Below, piece after piece: positions 17,055 to 24,649 of a stretch of 56,129 nucleotides of DNA. The first letter of the stretch is position 1; each line of letters begins with the position of its first letter. Made by a program: the position numbers and the translations under genes. The notes under the pieces are model-generated. The model made no database searches. It had not been told where the DNA came from and saw only the letters and a list, made by a program, of their open reading frames with translations. Source of the DNA: Falcatimonas sp. MSJ-15. Its GTDB lineage: Bacteria > Bacillota > Clostridia > Lachnospirales > Lachnospiraceae. The stretch lies in NCBI RefSeq assembly GCF_018918265.1, contig NZ_JAHLQC010000023.1, positions 1 to 56,129 of the forward strand, given 5' to 3'.

Positions 17055-17648
17055 TCAGCGATATAAAGTTTTCATTTCTTCATCATTGGCTATAACCGCA
17101 TTGATTTTCCGCACAATCTGTCCGACCCGCACATCGCTAATACCCAAAATACGACCTGCCTCAGCCTTAGACCTTGCTTCGAGTAATACCAGTTGATATA
17201 CTTTCTGCCATTGCTCCGGCATCGCCGCCACGATTTCACGCAGACGATAAACAGGACTTGAGAGTTTTTCTTCGAACGGGATCGCTGTTTCAGCTTCTAA
17301 GCGGCTGCTATCGCCCAGTTCATCTCCATCTTGGGTTTCTTGCTCCCACGATTCGTACTGACGATGGCGTCCTGGAATTTCATCATTAAACGGTTTTCTT
17401 CCTGCTTTCTGTTCAAATTCTTTAATAAATTTATCCTTCCATTCTTCGTAGTGCGGCTTGTACCATTCTGGGAGGCTGGCTTCTTTTCCATTGACATAGA
17501 CTTCATGATCGTCCATTTTATGAAGGTTCAAAATATCAAGTTCAGTAACTCCGTCCTTACCGGGTTTGTACTCTGTTATGAGCTTGTTATTCTCATCAAA
17601 TAATTTGTAGGTACCTCGCTTGTTCTGTGGTGTTTTTTTGATTTTCAT
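17055..17648 (-). CDS. Sigma-70 region-4-like phage regulator
   Basis: The C-terminal third of this 197-aa protein (about 125-190) looks like sigma region 4: LREIVAAMPEQWQKVYQLVL, then a helix-turn-helix ARSKAEAGRILGISDVRVGQ IVRKI. The N-terminal part (TYKLFDENNKLITEYKPGKD, then VTELDILNLHKMDDHE) is not a recognisable sigma region 2. It could act as a sigma-like activator or as a partner of host sigma. Three identical two-box elements flank this gene and head the early units, and one lies upstream of it, so self-regulation is possible. The ribosome-binding site AAGGGA lies inside a hairpin (17656-17680). Confidence 0.75.
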   Translation of the reverse strand: MKIKKTPQNKRGTYKLFDENNKLITEYKPGKDGVTELDILNLHKMDDHEVYVNGKEASLPEWYKPHYEEWKDKFIKEFEQKAGRKPFNDEIPGRHRQYESWEQETQDGDELGDSSRLEAETAIPFEEKLSSPVYRLREIVAAMPEQWQKVYQLVLLEARSKAEAGRILGISDVRVGQIVRKINAVIANDEEMKTLYR

Positions 17649-17946
17649 AGATTGTCCCTTCCGCCTGTTGACGGGAAGGGCAATTCGGATACAAAAAAAC
17701 GGCCAGGAGATTATGTGCCCCAGCCGTCCGAATACCTAAAAAAGGGTATAAGGAAATAAGGGTACACATTTCAGCTTTTTCCAATAGAAATCGGTAAAAT
17801 GCGACTTATGTATCCAAATTGCCCTATACGTAATCAGGCTCATTGTGATTTTTTATTTAAGGTCATTTTTTATTGACCCACATAACAGTCATGCTTGATT
17901 GATGTGCGTGATAATGACTTTTGCTTCTCTTTCTGGGTCTCCGCTT
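17649..17946 (-). ncRNA. Structured 5' leader / candidate cis-regulatory RNA of the sigma-like gene
   Basis: This is the 298-base gap between promoter-like element C and the sigma-like start. Read on the minus strand it offers a 5' stem (17934-17939 with 17875-17880, nested 17914-17919 with 17887-17892). A competing hairpin GGTCA/TGACC (17861-17878) shares bases with the first stem. A terminator-like hairpin ACGGC/GCCGT follows (17699-17727) with a T7 tail. A 16-bp inverted repeat GGGCAATTYGGATACA (17809-17824 with 17678-17693) overlaps the left arm of the last hairpin (17656-17662 with 17674-17680), which buries the AAGGGA ribosome-binding site. Overlapping alternatives suggest attenuation or a switch. 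I do not recognise a known riboswitch class. Confidence 0.5.
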
Positions 17947-17978
17947 CTATAGGCGAATGAAAGTAAATAAATCCGAAG
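17947..17978 (-). promoter_or_regulatory. Promoter-like element C (CTTCGGAT-N16-GCCTATAG)
   Basis: This is the third copy of the two-box element, again with 16 bases between the boxes. It lies between a terminator-like hairpin (17994-18041) and the structured leader of the sigma-like gene, so that gene may control its own synthesis. Confidence 0.65.
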
Positions 17979-17993
17979 CCTCAAAATAAAAAA

Positions 17994-18041
17994 ATGGCCA
18001 GAAAGATGCCGTAGTTTTTTTACAGCATCCTTTCTGGCCAT
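17994..18041 (-). terminator. Terminator-like hairpin after the 59-aa gene
   Basis: ATGGCCAGAAAGATGC pairs with GCATCCTTTCTGGCCAT with one bulged base across a loop of about 15. On the minus strand it is followed by TTTTTTTATTTT. It separates the immunity genes from the phage early units. Confidence 0.8.
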
Positions 18042-18066
18042 CTCGCAGCTCTGAAGAATTTAATGT

Positions 18067-18246
18067 TTATGAAGCTTTTTCTTTTTTAGCATATTCTTCA
18101 ACAATCTTGTATTCTTTCGTTTTCGAATTAAGGTCGACAAGGTAATAGATTCCTTTAATAACCATTTCAACCTGATTCGTTTCCGGATTCCATTCAAATA
18201 GAAGCTTTCCGGTTCCATGTTTTGATCTGACTTGCATACTTTGCAT
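18067..18246 (-). CDS. 59-aa protein of unknown function
   Basis: A short gene opens at ATG 18246 after AAGGAGG (six bases spacing) and ends with TAA at 18067. It encodes MQSMQVRSKHGTGKLLFEWN, a beta-rich middle with GIYYLVDLNSKTKEYKIVEE and a basic tail AKKEKAS. It is the last gene after the XRE/ImmA pair and has its own terminators on both sides. The good ribosome-binding site and clean ends support it as real. I do not recognise the family. Confidence 0.65.
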   Translation of the reverse strand: MQSMQVRSKHGTGKLLFEWNPETNQVEMVIKGIYYLVDLNSKTKEYKIVEEYAKKEKAS

Positions 18247-18298
18247 ATCGCCTCCTTATTTCATATCGCAGTTACGCTTAGCTGCGAACTCATATTGT

Positions 18299-18333
18299 AA
18301 AAAATATAGCCACTGCCAGTGGCATATATTTTT
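18299..18333 (-). terminator. Terminator-like hairpin at the end of the ImmA/IrrE gene
   Basis: AATATAGCCACTG pairs with CAGTGGCATATATT, nearly perfectly, with T-runs on both sides. It overlaps the stop codon of the protease gene and could act on both strands. Confidence 0.65.
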
Positions 18334-19030
18334 ATACATCTATTCCTAATTCCTGCAAACGAATTTCTGCAGAAATTTTAGACACTTTATAGAAATCAGC
18401 AAGCTGATTGATAGCCCACCAGCGAGGTGGGTTCGGAACAGCAGATGAATTCAACATATCTCTTACAGCTGATTCAACCGTTTGAACTGGCATTAGAATC
18501 TTAGGTGCTATTCCGTTAGCCTGCCACTCCATCCAATCATCGTCACTCCACTCCGCTTGTTTGGAATCATCCAACTTCTGAGCCGGATAATTGTATGAAG
18601 ACTTTATCGTTATTCCTGCACCGTTGCAATACATATGATAGTTTCGATGCTTAAACCAGTGAACGCACTCATGTGCAATTGTGTTATTCAGGCACCCAAC
18701 ATTTCTCTCTAAAAGAGTATCCGGGTCAATCAGCATTGTGCCGCGTTTTACAGTGATATCAACGTATTCATCGGATTCCCTTATGTACACAGGTACTTTT
18801 CCGCTTGTAAAACATATCTGACCATAGACACTAAAATCTTCCGACAGACGAAAATCCGGTACAATTTTTAACCCCATCTTGCGTCTTGCTATATCCATAA
18901 TTGGTACAGGCATTGGTTTTTCCAGTGCTTCCGGACAGTATTTCTCCAAAAACTCCGTTGCTACTTCATCAAATTTATCCTTGGGAATGATGGGAACAAG
19001 CGATTTTGTTTCAACATAATTACTCGCCAT
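18332..19030 (-). CDS. ImmA/IrrE family metallo-endopeptidase
   Basis: This 232-aa protein has the zinc-protease motif HECVHWFKH near the middle, preceded by NTIAHE and followed by EWQANGIAPKILMP, the pattern of ImmA/IrrE (DUF955). Such proteases cut the XRE repressor of a mobile element to start its induction. Here the XRE partner ends inside this gene's start (ATGGCGAGTAA overlap), giving translational coupling. A C-terminal helical region with WWAINQLADFYKVSKISAEI resembles a small winged helix common in this group. The ATG at 19030 follows GGGGAT. Confidence 0.92.
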   Translation of the reverse strand: MASNYVETKSLVPIIPKDKFDEVATEFLEKYCPEALEKPMPVPIMDIARRKMGLKIVPDFRLSEDFSVYGQICFTSGKVPVYIRESDEYVDITVKRGTMLIDPDTLLERNVGCLNNTIAHECVHWFKHRNYHMYCNGAGITIKSSYNYPAQKLDDSKQAEWSDDDWMEWQANGIAPKILMPVQTVESAVRDMLNSSAVPNPPRWWAINQLADFYKVSKISAEIRLQELGIDV

Positions 19031-19562
19031 CTGTATTATCCCCATCCATTTCTTCGAGTATTTTCTTCCAAAAAGCATCGCCTAATCCTTTAGCCTCCGC
19101 TTTTTTTATAACCTCACCCAACGCACCGGACTGCACATTTTCAGACTTTGATGCATTGACTGTTTTCTCCCAGTCGATCTTTCCGCGTTTGGCTCCGGTA
19201 TTCACAGCATTCCAAAATTCATCACCAAGTCCTGCCTTTTTAGCAGTACGCAGTGCAGTCCTTACGTGAGGAATGCTTTCATCCATAATGTATTCCGGAA
19301 GGTCCGGTGCTACTTCATCTCGCTCCTGTCCTGCAAGATTATACATTTCTTCCCGTTCGTCATCATCCAGCTTTAAAACCTCTGCCATGATGTCGAGCAG
19401 TTTCTTTTCAGGTGGGTTTCTTCTTCCTTTTATAATATCGGACAGGTAAGATACTGACATTCCACCCATAGCTGCCGCAAGATCACGAAGAAGAACATCA
19501 GAACCACCTTGACCGCGGCCTTTTCGTTTCTCATTAATAAACTTTCCAAAATCGCCTACCAT
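19020..19562 (-). CDS. XRE-family regulator, partner of the ImmA/IrrE protease
   Basis: This 180-aa protein has an N-terminal helix-turn-helix (LRDLAAAMGGMSVSYLSDII KGRRNPP) and a C-terminal region with two similar phrases, GLGDEFWNAV and GLGDAFWKKI, that look like an internal duplication. It is the presumed repressor that its overlapping ImmA-like partner cleaves. It is transcribed away from the defence operon, with the shared 247-base gap holding the control sites for both. Confidence 0.88.
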   Translation of the reverse strand: MVGDFGKFINEKRKGRGQGGSDVLLRDLAAAMGGMSVSYLSDIIKGRRNPPEKKLLDIMAEVLKLDDDEREEMYNLAGQERDEVAPDLPEYIMDESIPHVRTALRTAKKAGLGDEFWNAVNTGAKRGKIDWEKTVNASKSENVQSGALGEVIKKAEAKGLGDAFWKKILEEMDGDNTDGE

Positions 19563-19809
19563 GATGTTTCTCCTTTCTACAATTCGCTTATTCGCTAACT
19601 TGCGTAATTATTGTAGCATATTCTCGTGCGCCTGTCAATGGCATCATTTTTCTTATCTGTAAACTTTTTATTGCCGTACTGTGTCTGTTTTAATTTTACT
19701 GTTTATTCACCGTTATTCTTGCGTTCTCGTCATTATTCTTGCTTTTTCACCCATTGTGTGCTATAATATAAGGGTTAATTACTGTAGTTTCAAAGGAAGA
19801 GGTGGAGAC
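19563..19809. promoter_or_regulatory. Divergent control region with sigma-A promoter for the defence operon
   Basis: On the plus strand TTGCTT (19739-19744) and TATAAT (19762-19767) are 17 bases apart, a good vegetative promoter for the operon starting at 19810. TTATTCTTGC occurs twice, at 19713-19722 and 19733-19742, exactly 20 bases apart, and the second copy covers the -35 box, so it is a likely operator. Toward the minus-strand XRE gene lie CGCTTATTCGCTAACTTGCG-type half sites near 19583. No gene lies here. Confidence 0.7.
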
Positions 19810-20022
19810 ATGGCAATCAGCTACAAAAAACTGTGGAAGCTTCTCATAGATAGAGATTTAAAGAAGAAAGACCTGCAGCAAATGTCTGGGGTCAGTGCAG
19901 CTTCCATTACAAAATTAGGCAGAAACGAAAATGTAAATACAGAAATTATAGAAAAAATATGCCTGGCACTCAACTGCGATGTGTCAGATATCATGGAAAT
20001 CACAGACAATACAACGAATTGA
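19810..20022 (+). CDS. Small XRE-family regulator (controller-like)
   Basis: This 70-aa single helix-turn-helix protein (MAISYKKLWKLLIDRDLKKK, then SGVSAASITKLGRNENVNTE) is of the Cro/C1 HTH_26 type. GGTGG lies before the ATG. It is the first gene of the plus-strand defence operon, nine bases before the helicase gene. Small XRE proteins at this position commonly act as controllers that delay restriction until methylation has taken place; that role is inferred here from position and from the repeated operator-like site over the promoter. Confidence 0.88.
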   Translation: MAISYKKLWKLLIDRDLKKKDLQQMSGVSAASITKLGRNENVNTEIIEKICLALNCDVSDIMEITDNTTN

Positions 20023-20031
20023 GGTGTTTAA

Positions 20032-22875
20032 ATGGAGAATTATACTCCGCATCAGGCACGCTACTTTGCGGAACAGATAAAACTGAAACGTTCCGAATCA
20101 ACGATTGACGGATTAGCATCCGCTATGTCCGGCGTTAAGGTTGATTTGAATCCGCATCAGGTAGATGCTGCTTTATTTGCTATGAAATCACCGCTCAGCA
20201 GCGGTGCACTTCTCGCTGACGAGGTCGGTCTTGGAAAAACCATCGAGGGTGGTCTTGTGCTTGCACAGTATTGGTCAGAGAGAAAGCGTCATATTCTTTT
20301 AATTGTTCCGGCTTCCCTTCGTATGCAGTGGAGAGCTGAGTTGAGTGATAAGTTTTATATTGATTCCATCATCATGGAGGCCTCCACGTTCAATAAGGCA
20401 AAGAAAGAAGGAAAAGGTAATCCTTTTGATGTTACCGACAAGGTAATTATCTGCTCTTATAATTTTGCAGCTCGGAAGGATGCAGAGCTTCGCAGTGTGC
20501 CTTGGGATCTGGTTATTATGGATGAAGCGCACAAACTGCGCAATGTCTATAAACCCAATAACGTGACAGGAAATCGTCTTAAAAATGCCCTTGCCGGAGC
20601 AAGAAAAAAGCTCCTGCTCACCGCCACCCCACTGCAGAATAATCTCTTGGAGCTTTATGGCCTTACCAGTTTGATTGATGACCACGTGTTCGGTGATGAA
20701 AAAACTTTCCGGGAGATGTATGTTGCAGTAACCAATACGGATGTCCGCAATCGTTCTCTTAGATCAAGACTACAGAACTTTTGCAAGCGGACACTCCGTT
20801 CCCAGGTTACCGAGTATGTAAGATACACGAACCGTATTGCTATGCTACAGGAGTACTCTCCATCCAGGGCGGAGGAAGAACTGTACAACGGCATCTCCGC
20901 ATACTTGCAGACAGAAAAATTATATGCATTGCCGGAAGGTCAGCGCAATCTTATCACAATGGTGTTGCGAAAGCTGCTGGCGTCTTCATCCTTTGCAATC
21001 AGTGGGACGCTGGAATCACTTATCACCCGCCTTGAATCAATGTTAGCCGGCTATAAAAGCGAACTTGATCTCGATGATTTTGATACATATGCTGAGTACG
21101 ATGAAGAGGACGAAGCGGCAGATGAAATTCTCGAAGAGGATCTGAAACGTGACTGTGCAGGAATTGAGGCAGAATTAGAGCTTCTGCGCGGATATGCGGA
21201 ACTTGCAAAAAGCATCACCAGCAATTCAAAGGGTGATAATCTTCTTACTGCACTGCAGCAGGGTTTTAATAAAACAGCTGAACTCGGTGGTCAGCGAAAG
21301 GCTGTAATTTTCACAGAATCCAAAAGAACGCAGAATTACCTGTTTACTCTGCTTTCCAACAACGGCTACAAAGATCAGATCGTATTTTTGAATGGTGTAA
21401 ACAACGATACCGGGTCAAGGGAAATCTATAACAAATGGAAGGAACGTCATAAATCAGACGGTAAAATCTCCGGTTCAAGAACGGCGGATGTTAAGGCGGC
21501 TATCGTTGAGGAGTTTCGTGACAGAGCAAGCATCCTTATTGGTACAGAGGCTGCATCCGAGGGTATCAATCTTCAGTTCTGCAGCATTGTCGTGAATTAT
21601 GATCTGCCTTGGAATCCACAGCGAATTGAACAGCGAATCGGCCGCTGTCACAGATACGGTCAAAAGAATGATGTTGTTGTAATCAATTTCCTGAACAACA
21701 AGAATGCGGCAGACAGGCGTGTATATGAACTCTTAGACCAGAAATTTACGCTCTTTAGCGGTGTTTTTGGTTCTTCGGATGAGGTTCTTGGTTCTGTAGA
21801 ATCCGGTGTTGATTTTGAAAAGCGAATTGCAGAAATTTATCAAAAGTGTAAGAACCAGGAAGATATTCAACGTGAGTTTGATGAGTTGCAGGAAGAACTC
21901 GCAGATCAGATCAATGAAAAGATGGTCGCTGCCAGACAGTCGATTTTGGAAAATTTTGACGAAGAAGTCGCAAACCGTCTTGCTGACTGCCAAAAGGATA
22001 CAATTGCGAGCCTTGATAAATTCAGCCAGTGGATGTACTACTTCTTCCTTATTCATGGTGCAGAGCGAGTAGAACCTTTGGATGAATGGCGATTCACTTG
22101 CAAAAACGATGACGGCACGACTCAGACCTATAATCTCAAATGGAAGGATGCTGAAGCTGAAGGCGATTTGTTCCTGCGAAAAGAGGATTCCTTCTTTCAG
22201 CGTTGGTTGGAGGAAGCCATCCAAGTTGATTTGCCTGCGGTCAATATTAAATTTGACCATACAGGTTCTTCCAGAAATATTTCCTTCTTTACATCCCATC
22301 CGGGTCTGAAAGGCACTCTCTCCATCGATAAAATGTCCTATGACGGCATTGGAGAAGAAGAACACCTTGTATACACCGTTATCACAGATGATGGCAGTGA
22401 ATTGGACAACGACCTGGTAAACCGCCTTCTTGAACTTCCTGGAATGATTGACGGCAGCTGTCCTCCGGAGTCAGCACAGTTGATTGCCAAGCGAAAAGAA
22501 CGGCTTGAAATGCAGCAAACGCAGATTGAAAATGCCAACAGACAGTATTATCTTGATGAATGCGATAAGCTGGATGCCTATTCTGAGGAATTAAAGGACG
22601 GTCTGGAACGTGAAATCAAGGAGATGCGAAAAGAAATCACTGCAAAAAAGAAAGAATTCAAAAACAGTACCAATCTTCCATTGGATCAGATGCTTGCTCT
22701 GAAGGATGAAATCAATAAGCTGGAGAAAAAGCGTAAAGAAAAACAGCGTGACCTTTACGCACAGCAAGACAAAATAGATGCAGACAATGAACGTTTGCAG
22801 GAAGAAATGAAGAAAAAACTCGAAGGTAAAATCGTCACTGAACATATCATGACCATCTCCTTTGAGGTCGTATGA
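20032..22875 (+). CDS. SNF2-family helicase of the defence operon
   Basis: This 947-aa SNF2/RapA-like ATPase has motif I LLADEVGLGKTIEGGL (about 60-75), motif II VIMDEAHKLRN (about 161-171), motif III LLLTATPLQN, and motifs V-VI GTEAASEGINLQFC plus PWNPQRIEQRIGRCHRYGQ (about 525-545). The C-terminal 130 residues are a long charged coiled coil. The helicase core resembles DrmD of DISARM systems and HepA/RapA translocases. It probably moves on double-stranded DNA and works with the Mod and Res proteins that follow. GAGG lies upstream of the ATG. It is not a usual subunit of type III restriction systems. Confidence 0.9.
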   Translation: MENYTPHQARYFAEQIKLKRSESTIDGLASAMSGVKVDLNPHQVDAALFAMKSPLSSGALLADEVGLGKTIEGGLVLAQYWSERKRHILLIVPASLRMQWRAELSDKFYIDSIIMEASTFNKAKKEGKGNPFDVTDKVIICSYNFAARKDAELRSVPWDLVIMDEAHKLRNVYKPNNVTGNRLKNALAGARKKLLLTATPLQNNLLELYGLTSLIDDHVFGDEKTFREMYVAVTNTDVRNRSLRSRLQNFCKRTLRSQVTEYVRYTNRIAMLQEYSPSRAEEELYNGISAYLQTEKLYALPEGQRNLITMVLRKLLASSSFAISGTLESLITRLESMLAGYKSELDLDDFDTYAEYDEEDEAADEILEEDLKRDCAGIEAELELLRGYAELAKSITSNSKGDNLLTALQQGFNKTAELGGQRKAVIFTESKRTQNYLFTLLSNNGYKDQIVFLNGVNNDTGSREIYNKWKERHKSDGKISGSRTADVKAAIVEEFRDRASILIGTEAASEGINLQFCSIVVNYDLPWNPQRIEQRIGRCHRYGQKNDVVVINFLNNKNAADRRVYELLDQKFTLFSGVFGSSDEVLGSVESGVDFEKRIAEIYQKCKNQEDIQREFDELQEELADQINEKMVAARQSILENFDEEVANRLADCQKDTIASLDKFSQWMYYFFLIHGAERVEPLDEWRFTCKNDDGTTQTYNLKWKDAEAEGDLFLRKEDSFFQRWLEEAIQVDLPAVNIKFDHTGSSRNISFFTSHPGLKGTLSIDKMSYDGIGEEEHLVYTVITDDGSELDNDLVNRLLELPGMIDGSCPPESAQLIAKRKERLEMQQTQIENANRQYYLDECDKLDAYSEELKDGLEREIKEMRKEITAKKKEFKNSTNLPLDQMLALKDEINKLEKKRKEKQRDLYAQQDKIDADNERLQEEMKKKLEGKIVTEHIMTISFEVV

Positions 22876-22888
22876 CGGAGGTAAATCA

Positions 22889-24649
22889 ATGCAAAGATTA
22901 GAACTTACATGGATTGGAAAGGACGAGCAGCCACAGGTTGAGCCTCGTATTCTGCTCCATGATCCATCCAAGGATTATGGCGATCCAAACGCACAAAATA
23001 TGTTAATTCATGGAGATAATCTCCTTGCCCTAAAAGCACTGGAACAGCAGTTTGCCGGACAGGTAAAGTGTATTTATATCGATCCGCCATACAATACCGG
23101 TGCGGCATTTGAGCATTATGATGATAACTTAGAGCATTCCATTTGGTTAAAACTTATGAAGGCACGCCTCGAAATACTACGGACATTATTAGCACCAGAG
23201 GGCAGTATCTTTGTGCAGATAGATGATGTCGAATATGCCTATCTTAAGGTAATAATGGACGAGATTTTCGGCAGAAACAATTACATAAACACAATCAGTG
23301 TCCTTATGAAGAATATTGCTGGAGCATCTGGAGGTGGAGAAGACAAACGTCTCAAAAAGAACATAGAGTATATCGTAGTATATGCGAAAGATTACAATTT
23401 AATAAAGCCATTTACGCCTGTATACTCTTATTCTCCGATTGCTAAACTTGTACAGGAATATCGAGACGAAGGTAAGAGCTGGAAATACACTACTGCGCTT
23501 GTGGATGCTGGTGAAAAGATATACGTTGGCTCGACTGTTGATGGCGATGGGAATGAAATCAAAATATACAAACGAGTCAACTACTCTATAAAACCTATAT
23601 CAGCTTTGATGCGAGAAGAAAAACTCAGCGAATCAGAGGCATATAAAAAATATGCAACTTGTCTGTTCCAAACAGCAATGCCACAAAGCTCTATCCGCCC
23701 ACGAGTTATGGAGAAGGTTCAGGAAATAGGAATAGAAAGTGATTTATATTCTATTGAATATGTGCCTAAAACAGGGCGAAACAAAGGACAACTGTATGAA
23801 CAGTTTTACAAAGGTTCATCTTTCAGGTTGTTTGCCTGGTTAAGAGATGTTGCCGAAGAACGCGATGGTGAATTGTACAAGAAAAACTTACAAGGTACTT
23901 ATTGGGACTTTGTTGGTGAAACGAAAAATCTAACCAAAGAAGGCAGTGTTGAATTTCCCAACGGGAAAAAAGCTGAACGTCTTATTTCTCGCATTCTTAC
24001 CATGGCTACTGCGCCTGGCGATCTTGTCTTTGATAGCTTTCTCGGTTCAGGTACTACTGCTGCAGTTGCTCACAAAATGGGTCGTAGATACATCGGTATT
24101 GAACTCGGAAATCACTGCTATACTCACTGCATCCCACGTCTTAACAGCGTGATTGACGGTACTGATAATGGTGGCATCACAAATGATGTTAACTGGCAAG
24201 GTGGCGGCGGTTATAAGTTCTATGAGCTTGCTCCTACTCTTATCGAAAAAGACAAATATGGGAACCCTGTATTTTCCAGTAAATATAACTCTACTATGAT
24301 TGCTGCTGCCGTAGCAAAGATAAACGGTTTCACTTATGCTCCGAATAAGGAAGTCTATTGGAAACAGGGATATAGCCAGGATAACAGCTTTATCTATGTC
24401 ACGACACAATACTTGGATTCCAAGATGCTTGACAGCATTGCAGAAGATGTCGATTCATTCGAGAATCTGCTGGTCTGCGCTCCTGCCTTCGATAACGGAT
24501 TGAACAAGCGCTATGATAATATCAATGTCCGCAAAATTCCGCAGTCCGTTTTGAAAAAATGCGAATTTGGTGTTGATAATTATAATCTGAACATCATTGA
24601 CCCACCGGAAATCGATGAGGATGAATGGGAGGAGGACGAAGAATGCTAA
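22889..24649 (+). CDS. mod: Type III-like DNA methyltransferase (Mod)
   Basis: This 586-aa beta-class amino-methyltransferase has motif IV YIDPPYNTG near residue 64 and the SAM-binding motif DSFLGSGTTAAVAHKMGRRY near residue 382, in the order found in type III Mod proteins. About 250 residues between them form the likely target-recognition part. It would methylate adenine at the system's recognition site and give Res its specificity. The start at 22889 follows GGAGG; the stop overlaps the Res start by seven bases. The C-terminus is acidic (PPEIDEDEWEEDEEC). Confidence 0.92.
   Translation: MQRLELTWIGKDEQPQVEPRILLHDPSKDYGDPNAQNMLIHGDNLLALKALEQQFAGQVKCIYIDPPYNTGAAFEHYDDNLEHSIWLKLMKARLEILRTLLAPEGSIFVQIDDVEYAYLKVIMDEIFGRNNYINTISVLMKNIAGASGGGEDKRLKKNIEYIVVYAKDYNLIKPFTPVYSYSPIAKLVQEYRDEGKSWKYTTALVDAGEKIYVGSTVDGDGNEIKIYKRVNYSIKPISALMREEKLSESEAYKKYATCLFQTAMPQSSIRPRVMEKVQEIGIESDLYSIEYVPKTGRNKGQLYEQFYKGSSFRLFAWLRDVAEERDGELYKKNLQGTYWDFVGETKNLTKEGSVEFPNGKKAERLISRILTMATAPGDLVFDSFLGSGTTAAVAHKMGRRYIGIELGNHCYTHCIPRLNSVIDGTDNGGITNDVNWQGGGGYKFYELAPTLIEKDKYGNPVFSSKYNSTMIAAAVAKINGFTYAPNKEVYWKQGYSQDNSFIYVTTQYLDSKMLDSIAEDVDSFENLLVCAPAFDNGLNKRYDNINVRKIPQSVLKKCEFGVDNYNLNIIDPPEIDEDEWEEDEEC

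Noticed and set aside
17678..17824. Invertible DNA segment or small transposon bounded by the 16-bp inverted repeat
   Set aside because: No target duplication or recombinase is present. The repeat makes better sense as RNA pairing in the leader of the sigma-like gene, because it overlaps the ribosome-binding-site hairpin.
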